NCBI GenBank assembly: GCA_029242765.1
Contig: JAQWTJ010000016.1
Span: 1-38,759, forward strand
Source of the DNA: Flavobacteriales bacterium
GTDB taxonomy: Bacteria; Bacteroidota; Bacteroidia; Flavobacteriales_D; Sanyastnellaceae
Reading direction: 5' to 3'
DNA length: 38,759 nt
The notes beneath the pieces were generated by a model, which was not told the origin of the DNA, made no database searches, and saw only the letters and a program-made list of their open reading frames with translations. Positions 33,050 through 38,759 of the stretch are shown piece after piece. Position numbers and translations under genes: made by a program. Positions within the stretch are counted from its first letter, which is position 1, and every line of letters begins with the position of its first letter.

Positions 33050-34108
33050 ATGGATCAACCCTTGAACACCCCCTCCGATATGGCAGATGCTCAGCCCCCT
33101 CAAGCGCAGGCCCATCAGGCGCCCGATATTCAAGCGTTAAACGAGAAGATTGCGGCGGCTAGCGGATTTGTAGAGGCCATCCGGCACGAAATTGGCAAAG
33201 CCATTATTGGCCAGCACGATATGGTGGACAAACTATTGATTGGCCTACTCGCCGACGGCCATGTGCTGCTTGAGGGTGTGCCCGGTCTTGCTAAAACACT
33301 GGCCATACAGTCGCTCAGCAACTGCATCAATGTGGATTTTTCACGTATTCAATTCACGCCGGACTTGTTGCCCGCCGATGTGGTGGGCACGCAGATTTAC
33401 AACCAGAAGAAGGAGGAATTTAGCGTGCGCAAGGGACCGATTTTTGCCAATTTCGTGCTCGCCGATGAGATCAACCGTGCCCCGGCGAAAGTCCAATCTG
33501 CTCTGCTTGAAGCCATGCAAGAACGGCAGGTGACCATCGGAGGTGAAACGTTCCCATTGCCTGAACCTTTCTTGGTGCTCGCCACGCAAAACCCCGTGGA
33601 GCAAGAAGGCACCTACCCCCTGCCTGAGGCCCAAGTTGATCGCTTTCTTTTAAAAGTGGTCATCGGATACCCAACACCGGACCAGGAGCAGGCCATCATA
33701 CGGCAACAAGTGGCCTCCGGCAGCAAAGCGACGGTGCAGGCCGTTGCCAAACCTGCCGAAATCCTCAAAGCACGCGCGCTCATCCGCGAAGTGTACATGG
33801 ACGAGAAAATTGAGCGCTACATCGTGTCACTCGTGTATGCCACCCGCACGCCCGAAGAGTATGGCCTAGGCCACCTCAAGCAGCTGATTGGATTTGGAGC
33901 TTCGCCCCGCGCTTCAATAGGACTGGCCCTAGCTGCCAAAGCCAACGCCTTCATGAACCGCAGAGGGTTCGTCATCCCGGAAGATGTTCGGGCAGTGGCC
34001 ATGGACGTGATGAGGCACCGGATTGGCCTGACGTTTGAAGCCGAAGCTGAGGAGATCCGCCAGGAGCAAATTGTAACGGAAATCCTCGACCAGGTTGAGG
34101 TCCCTTGA
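33050..34108 (+). CDS. MoxR family AAA+ ATPase
   Basis: Chaperone-like ATPase that works with VWA-domain partners, first gene of the bat (aerotolerance-type) operon. After a Gln/Ala/Pro-rich N terminus come Walker A GVPGLAKT (about residues 76-83), IQFTPDLLPADVVGTQIYN, Walker B FVLADEINRAPAKVQSALLEAMQE (key part LADEINRAP, about 137), FLVLATQNPVEQEGTYPLPEAQ and the sensor 2 region GFGASPRASIGLALAAKA. ATG 33050 is preferred to TTG 33041. The TGA overlaps the TTG start of the DUF58 gene. The 352 residues are usual. Confidence 0.95.
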   Translation: MDQPLNTPSDMADAQPPQAQAHQAPDIQALNEKIAAASGFVEAIRHEIGKAIIGQHDMVDKLLIGLLADGHVLLEGVPGLAKTLAIQSLSNCINVDFSRIQFTPDLLPADVVGTQIYNQKKEEFSVRKGPIFANFVLADEINRAPAKVQSALLEAMQERQVTIGGETFPLPEPFLVLATQNPVEQEGTYPLPEAQVDRFLLKVVIGYPTPDQEQAIIRQQVASGSKATVQAVAKPAEILKARALIREVYMDEKIERYIVSLVYATRTPEEYGLGHLKQLIGFGASPRASIGLALAAKANAFMNRRGFVIPEDVRAVAMDVMRHRIGLTFEAEAEEIRQEQIVTEILDQVEVP

Positions 34109-34989
34109 CTGCAAACAAGTTGGAAACTGCAGAACTGATACGAAAAGTCCGACGCATTGAGCTGAGGACACGTGGTCTAAGCAACCGCATTTTTTCGGGA
34201 GAGTACCACAGCGCCTTCAAAGGACAAGGCATGGCTTTCCGAGAGAACCGCGCCTACCAACCCGGAGATTCCATTCGGGCCATCGATTGGAATGTGACCG
34301 CTCGGATGAACAGCCCGTTCATCAAAGTTTTTGAGGAAGAGAGGGAGTTGACTGCGATGCTTCTGGTGGACGTGAGCGCTTCAGGGGCGATGGGGAGTCG
34401 AGGCGGCACGGTTCGTCAAATGGCTGCAGAACTAAGCGCTGTGCTGGCTTTCAGTGCTATGCAAAACGGCGACAAAGTGGGGGCGCTGTTGTTTTCGGAC
34501 CGCGTAGAGAAGTTTATTCCCCCGAAGAAAGGGCGCAGCCATGTCTTGCGAATCATACGCGAGTTGTTAGAATTCACACCCGAAGGGCGCGGCACGGACT
34601 TGAATTTGGCGCTGGAGCATTTTGCGCGCGCCATGAAGAAGCGCACCATTTCCTTTTTGATCAGCGATTTCCAAGACAAGAACTTTGAAAAGACCTTGCA
34701 GCGAGTTGCGCGCAAGCACGACTTGGTGGCGCTGCAAATGACAGCGCCCTTTGACCGGGAAGCTGTCGAGACGGGCTGGGCGATGACGCGCGACCCTGAG
34801 ACGGGTGAACAGGGCTTTGTTCGGACCGGGGGCAAGCGATGGAAGGCGCGCTTTGAATCCGCAATTGCAGAGCACCAATCGGGCCTGGAGGAGCATTTCA
34901 AGCGCTGTGGTGTGGACCATGCACGGCTGTGGACTGATCGCCCTTATGTAGAACCGCTCATGCAATTGTTTGATCGCCGTGGGAAGTAA
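34105..34989 (+). CDS. DUF58 domain protein of bat operon, TTG start
   Basis: MoxR-partner protein with a VWA-like fold, 294 residues. ELIRKVRRIELRTRGLSNRI, IFSGEYHSAFKGQGMAF and GDSIRAIDWNVTARM are the DUF58 hallmarks, followed by the MIDAS-like LLVDVSASGAMGS. There is no ATG near the N terminus: the start is TTG at 34105, overlapping the moxR stop (TTGA), or a second TTG at 34120. Coupling to moxR translation would allow such a weak start. The 3' end overlaps the next gene. Confidence 0.93.
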   Translation: MTANKLETAELIRKVRRIELRTRGLSNRIFSGEYHSAFKGQGMAFRENRAYQPGDSIRAIDWNVTARMNSPFIKVFEEERELTAMLLVDVSASGAMGSRGGTVRQMAAELSAVLAFSAMQNGDKVGALLFSDRVEKFIPPKKGRSHVLRIIRELLEFTPEGRGTDLNLALEHFARAMKKRTISFLISDFQDKNFEKTLQRVARKHDLVALQMTAPFDREAVETGWAMTRDPETGEQGFVRTGGKRWKARFESAIAEHQSGLEEHFKRCGVDHARLWTDRPYVEPLMQLFDRRGK

Positions 34990-36007
34990 GCGCACAATAC
35001 AGGCCGTGGCTTTATGGGCTTCGATGGGCCTTGGATGCGGTGTGCTCCACTCCCAATCCGTGGGCGCTATTGAGGCGAGCAGCACGGCGGGAGCTGAAGT
35101 GGAAGCGAACGTCGACACGAAAGAAATTGCTGTGGGCGAGCGCGTAAGACTGGCTATTCGCTTGGACCATGATTTGGCAGATGATGCGCGGTGGCGTTGG
35201 CCCGCGTTTGCAGTCGGCGACACGCTAGGCAATGGATGGGAAGTGCTATTGACGAGTTCGGTGGACACCCTGATGTCGGATGCCTTCGCTACGGGAAGGC
35301 AGCTATTGCAGCGCCTGGAGATCACGCATTGGGACAGCGGATTTCAGACGGTGCCGAGCTTGGTGTTTTTGGATACTGTTGGGGAGGGTCTGCTCGAGAC
35401 GAGTGAAATTCAAGTGCGGGTGACAGTGCCAAAGGTGCCACCGCAAGTGGCTCTGACTGACATTCAAGGCTATGTGCCAATTGCGTGGACATTCGGTGAA
35501 CGCCTGATGCAAGCCCTGCCGTGGCTTGGAGGGCTGGCATTGCTGGGGGTAGTGCTGTGGCAGTTCTTGCGCTATTTGAAAAGAAGGACGCCCGCCGAAG
35601 TGCTGGAGCGCGCAAAACCGGCAGCGCCTGTTGAACCGCCTCACGTGGTGGCTTTGCGCGCCTTGCGTGCCTTGGATGCAGAGCAATTGTGGCAGGGCGG
35701 AGATTCAAAAGGGCACCACAGCCGATTGACCTCTGCCGTGAAGACGTATTTTGAATCGGCCTTTGACGTGCCAATGGTTGACCGCAGCTCATCCGAAGTT
35801 CGCCGATCCATGCACGTCCCGCCGGTGGGTGTTTCGAAGGTCCAAGCCGCCGAGTTGATGGCGCTTCTCGACGGCGCTGATGCGGTGAAGTTTGCCAAGC
35901 ACAAGCCCAGCGCCGACGTGCACGAGCGCGCACTGCGAAAAGCCATCGGCTTGGTTGAAGAGCTTTCAAACGAGGCTGAAACAAACAATGACCATGGGAC
36001 GGCTTGA
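34979..36007 (+). CDS. Bat-operon single-pass membrane protein
   Basis: A signal peptide (about residues 4-27, ending LHSQS) is followed by a beta-rich periplasmic domain with KEIAVGERVRLAIRLD, the kind of opening seen in BatD-like domains. One membrane helix stands at about 178-200 (LGGLALLGVVLWQFL). A cytoplasmic tail of about 140 residues follows with RRTPAEVLERAKP and HVVALRALRALDAEQLW. This layout fits the protein that lies between DUF58 and batA in Bacteroidota, often left unnamed or called DUF4381/BatD-like. Start is GTG 34979 or TTG 34970; both overlap the DUF58 gene. I am sure it belongs to the operon but not of its name. Confidence 0.8.
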   Translation: MGSKRTIQAVALWASMGLGCGVLHSQSVGAIEASSTAGAEVEANVDTKEIAVGERVRLAIRLDHDLADDARWRWPAFAVGDTLGNGWEVLLTSSVDTLMSDAFATGRQLLQRLEITHWDSGFQTVPSLVFLDTVGEGLLETSEIQVRVTVPKVPPQVALTDIQGYVPIAWTFGERLMQALPWLGGLALLGVVLWQFLRYLKRRTPAEVLERAKPAAPVEPPHVVALRALRALDAEQLWQGGDSKGHHSRLTSAVKTYFESAFDVPMVDRSSSEVRRSMHVPPVGVSKVQAAELMALLDGADAVKFAKHKPSADVHERALRKAIGLVEELSNEAETNNDHGTA

Positions 36008-37094
36008 TCGTGTGCATCGCAGTGCGCTCCGCATGGGGCTGCGCGAATTAACCGGTCAGGCCGTGGCCTGGACTGCCATAGCGGGAGCATGGCGTGCGGC
36101 CACCGCTCAGTTTGAGTGGAGCCATAGCGAGTACTTGTGGGGATTGGTGATTGTGGGGTTGTGGAGCCTGTATGCTGTGCTCAAGCCCGGTCGCAGCCCC
36201 GTCAGGCTGCAGAACACCCGCCATTTGAACATCGCCTTTCCTGCCGGCCCCCAATGGACGGTGGTCCTGCCCAGCGCCTTGCGCACGGCCGCCATGGGCC
36301 TGCTCTTGATTGCCGCTGCTGGGCCGCAGTCCACTTCGAGCGTGGAGAACATGACGCGGGAAGGGATTGACATCATATTGGCCATGGATGTCTCCGTGAG
36401 CATGCTCAGCAAAGACCTCAAACCGAACCGCCTCGAAGCCTCGAGAAGCGTGGCGCACGAGTTTGTTTCGAGCCGCCCCCACGACCGTGTGGGGCTGGTG
36501 GTTTATGAGGGCGAGAGTTATACCCAAGTGCCATTGACCACCGACCATCGCATCGTGCTGGACGGCATCGACAACATCAACTCGGGACGGGTTGAGGGGG
36601 GCACTGCAATCGGAATGGGATTGGCCACAGCGGTGAGCCGGCTTAGAAAATCCGAAGCAAAAAGCCGGGTCATCATCCTGTTCACAGACGGCGAAAACAA
36701 TGCAGGACAGGTGAATCCCCGAGATGCAGCTCAACTGGCGAAGATTCAAGGCATCCGTGTTTATACCATCGGACTGGGCAGCATCGGAAAGGCAAAAAGC
36801 CCTGTGCGCATGAATCCGGACCGTACATACCAATACGATTGGGTGGATGTGAAAATCGACGAGCCGGTCCTGCGCGACATCGCAAGCGCCACGGGGGGAC
36901 GGTATTTCCGAGCCACATCCAAGAGCAAATTGCGTGAGATTTACTCGGAGATTGATGCGCTTGAAAAGACACGATTCAACGTCTTCCGCTACAACAAACG
37001 GACGGAGAAGTTCGCTCGATTCGCTTGGATCGGCCTGTTGCTCTTGGGGCTGGAAGCCTTGCTACGTCACACTTTATTTCGCGAGTTACCATGA
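35988..37094 (+). CDS. batA: BatA-like VWA-domain membrane protein
   Basis: Membrane-anchored von Willebrand A protein of the aerotolerance-type operon. ATG 35988 (or 35994) overlaps the preceding gene by about 20 bases. An N-terminal extension of about 35 residues precedes the usual opening FEWSHSEYLWGLVIVGLW. A second membrane segment precedes the VWA domain with the MIDAS motif DVSVS (residue 134 on), LTTDHRIVL, EGGTAIGMGLATA and ILFTDGENNAG. A C-terminal membrane helix (FAWIGLLLLGLEALL) closes it. Its TGA overlaps the start of batB (ATGA). Confidence 0.92.
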   Translation: MTMGRLDRVHRSALRMGLRELTGQAVAWTAIAGAWRAATAQFEWSHSEYLWGLVIVGLWSLYAVLKPGRSPVRLQNTRHLNIAFPAGPQWTVVLPSALRTAAMGLLLIAAAGPQSTSSVENMTREGIDIILAMDVSVSMLSKDLKPNRLEASRSVAHEFVSSRPHDRVGLVVYEGESYTQVPLTTDHRIVLDGIDNINSGRVEGGTAIGMGLATAVSRLRKSEAKSRVIILFTDGENNAGQVNPRDAAQLAKIQGIRVYTIGLGSIGKAKSPVRMNPDRTYQYDWVDVKIDEPVLRDIASATGGRYFRATSKSKLREIYSEIDALEKTRFNVFRYNKRTEKFARFAWIGLLLLGLEALLRHTLFRELP

Positions 37095-38759
37095 GTGAAA
37101 CACGGCGTGATTACAAAGTCTTCGGGCACTTGATGGGGCTGATGCTGCTGGAGTTGTTATTCTGGGGAACGGTGTTGAGCATTGGGCTGGTTGCCGGGCA
37201 AGTTGCGCCAAATTTAGACCTTCATTACCCCGAACATTGGCCCGCATTGCTAGTGGCGCCGCTGGGGCTGCTGATCTTTGCTGGGCATTACCATTGGAAG
37301 AGCCGCGTAATGTCCAAGTGGATGAATGCGGACGAGGGGCGGACGATTTGGCCTAGCGGGGCGCCGAGGCGCTCGGTGACGCGGTTTGTGCTTTGGCGCA
37401 CGGGCGTGGCCTTGATTGGGGTCGCACTGCTCGACCCGGTGGTGGGTATGCGCCGCGAAGAGGTGGAGGCCGAAGGCATCGATGTGATGATTGCCCTAGA
37501 CGTTTCGCGGAGCATGCTAACTGAGGATGTGGGCATGGACCGATTGGCCTTGGGAAAGCGTACCATTGAGCGCCTTATGGACCAATTTGAAGGCGACCGC
37601 GTCGGGTTGGTCGTATTTGCCGGCGACGCTTTTGTGCAAACGCCAATCACCATGGACCTAGCAGCGGTGAGCTTGTTTTTAGACGCCATCGACACGGAAA
37701 CCATCCCCACCCAAGGGACGGCCATCGGCTGGGCCATCGACGAATGCGTCCGGTCGTTCGACCCGGAAAGCGAGGCCAGCCGAGTCATTATAGTATTGAC
37801 AGACGGTGAAAACCACGAAGACGATGCAGTGGAACGGGCCTTAGCCGCCCACCAAGACGAGGTGCAAATTCACACAATTGGAATGGCCAGCGAGGCGGGG
37901 GGGGCTATTCCTGAATTTGACATGTACGGTCGGCAACACGGCTTCAAAGTGGGGCCCGACGGACAACCCATTGTCTCGATGCTCGACGAAGCGCTGCTGA
38001 TTGCTGTGGCCAATGCGGGTGCCGGAACCTACACGCGCGCCACATCAGGCTACGTAAATATCGACCCTGTAATCCAAGCCATCGGTGCGCTTGACGGCAA
38101 GGCGACGGCAAAAGTGACGTACACCGCATTCAGCCACCGCTTCGCCCCATTCATCGGGCTGGGGCTGTTCTTCCTGCTGCTCGAGATGTGTTGGCCGGCG
38201 GCTCATTTTCGGCGGAGGAATGGCCGATTAGCAGCGCTCGCAGCGCTTCTATTGATGGGGTCGAGCGCCTCAGCACAAAGCGACAAGGCAGCAGCCGTTG
38301 CAGGTTCGGAGGCCTTCCAGTCGGAGCGGTTCAGCGAAGCTGACAGCCTGTTTGAAAGCGCCGGTGACATCCAAGGCCTAGCTGCTCGGCTGGCTATGAA
38401 CCGTGGGCACGCCCAATTTCGCGATGGCGATGCCGAAGGCGCTGTCCGACAATTCCAACAAGCCGCCCAACGCTCAGAAAATCCGATCATGCAAGCCGAC
38501 GCTTGGTCCAATATCGGCAATGCACTGGCCGAGAATGAGATGTACCCAGAAGCACTCGAAGCCTTCAAGCAATCGCTTCGAATCGACCCCAGCGACCAAG
38601 ACACCCGTCAAAACCTCGCCGCTATGATGCAACTTATACAGCAGCAGGAACAACAGGAGCAAAACGAAGACGGCGAGCAAAACGAAGACGGAGAGCAACA
38701 GGAGCAGAACGAAGACGGCGAGCAACAAGAACAGGACGGCGAGCAGAAAGAAGACGGCG
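37091..38759 (+). CDS. BatB-BatC fusion: VWA membrane protein joined to TPR protein (partial, runs off right end)
   Basis: One open frame of 556 codons from ATG 37091 with no stop before the window ends. Residues 1-375 are BatB: two N-terminal membrane helices, the VWA domain with MIDAS DVSRS (137-141), TQGTAIGWAIDE and VLTDGENHEDD, then a C-terminal helix (FIGLGLFFLLLEM). A basic stretch FRRRNG leads to a signal-peptide-like segment (LAALAALLLMGSSASAQ, about 380-396). BatC follows: TPR units at about 400-510 (AEGAVRQFQQAAQ, WSNIGNALAENEMYPEA) and a Gln/Glu/Asn/Asp/Gly tail with NEDGEQ repeats from about 516. BatB and BatC are often separate genes in Bacteroidota. I translated the junction codon by codon and found no stop or frame change. 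The true C terminus is not visible. Confidence 0.92.
   Translation, partial: MSETRRDYKVFGHLMGLMLLELLFWGTVLSIGLVAGQVAPNLDLHYPEHWPALLVAPLGLLIFAGHYHWKSRVMSKWMNADEGRTIWPSGAPRRSVTRFVLWRTGVALIGVALLDPVVGMRREEVEAEGIDVMIALDVSRSMLTEDVGMDRLALGKRTIERLMDQFEGDRVGLVVFAGDAFVQTPITMDLAAVSLFLDAIDTETIPTQGTAIGWAIDECVRSFDPESEASRVIIVLTDGENHEDDAVERALAAHQDEVQIHTIGMASEAGGAIPEFDMYGRQHGFKVGPDGQPIVSMLDEALLIAVANAGAGTYTRATSGYVNIDPVIQAIGALDGKATAKVTYTAFSHRFAPFIGLGLFFLLLEMCWPAAHFRRRNGRLAALAALLLMGSSASAQSDKAAAVAGSEAFQSERFSEADSLFESAGDIQGLAARLAMNRGHAQFRDGDAEGAVRQFQQAAQRSENPIMQADAWSNIGNALAENEMYPEALEAFKQSLRIDPSDQDTRQNLAAMMQLIQQQEQQEQNEDGEQNEDGEQQEQNEDGEQQEQDGEQKEDG
38660..38759 (+). repeat. NEDGEQ-coding minisatellite in BatC-like tail
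   Basis: Imperfect tandem units based on aacgaagacggcgagcaa encode NEDGEQ with QEQ insertions, running to the window edge. Low-complexity acidic/Gln tails are usual in BatC; the near-identical DNA units suggest recent slippage expansion. Confidence 0.7.

Noticed and set aside
36048-36833. Long open frame opposite batA
   Set aside because: Antisense shadow; no family resemblance, and the bat operon is continuous on the plus strand.
38660-38759. CRISPR-like repeats
   Set aside because: The repeats are contiguous, in frame and encode NEDGEQ; there are no spacers.

Overview
The window looks like a chromosomal stretch of a Bacteroidota bacterium, probably a fairly GC-rich member of the Flavobacteriales. 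Support comes from a TonB-dependent receptor with an N-terminal carboxypeptidase-like domain, a complete-looking moxR/DUF58/bat aerotolerance-type operon, a choice-of-anchor-B secreted protein, the serC-serA-DUF1015 cluster, and promoter boxes of the Bacteroidota -7 type (TAnnTTTG-like) instead of -10 TATAAT. Shine-Dalgarno sequences are generally absent. The species assignment is inference; there is no rRNA or tRNA in the window.

Layout. 0.2-6.5 kb: outer-membrane receptor, ABC exporter, and a convergent secreted protein with LVIVD-like, MopE-like and dockerin-like parts. 6.6-13.5 kb: a CoA transferase, then an envelope section: a minus-strand operon of Wza-like lipoprotein, RmlC and lytic transglycosylase; a divergent GNAT-MltG pair; and an M23 peptidase. 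13.6-20.1 kb: a tightly overlapped seven-gene plus-strand run (ZapB-like, ZapA, polysaccharide flippase, SerC, SerA, DUF1015, YggS). 20.1-22.2 kb: a minus-strand pair of an ATP-grasp ligase and a sarcosine-oxidase-like flavoenzyme. 22.5-27.7 kb: PriA (minus), Bcp, RecA and a TPR lipoprotein. 27.8-31.0 kb: minus-strand thrS-infC-rpmI-rplT. 31.2-32.9 kb: a small SH3-like secreted protein, then a DUF4442 hotdog protein and a MazG-like pyrophosphohydrolase. 33.0 kb to the end: moxR, DUF58, a membrane protein, batA and a batB-batC fusion that runs off the right edge.

Most genes are housekeeping or envelope genes; I see no phage, IS element, CRISPR array or obvious defence system. The least ordinary features are two in-frame fusions that each keep an internal signal-peptide-like segment (flippase + DUF4476-like domain; BatB + BatC), the ATP-grasp/flavin-oxidase pair of unknown product, an infC whose most likely start is a rare AUC (or AUU), a strong inverted repeat abutting the recA promoter, and a recurrent promoter box TAnnTTCG close to start codons on both strands, which implies that many transcripts here are nearly leaderless.
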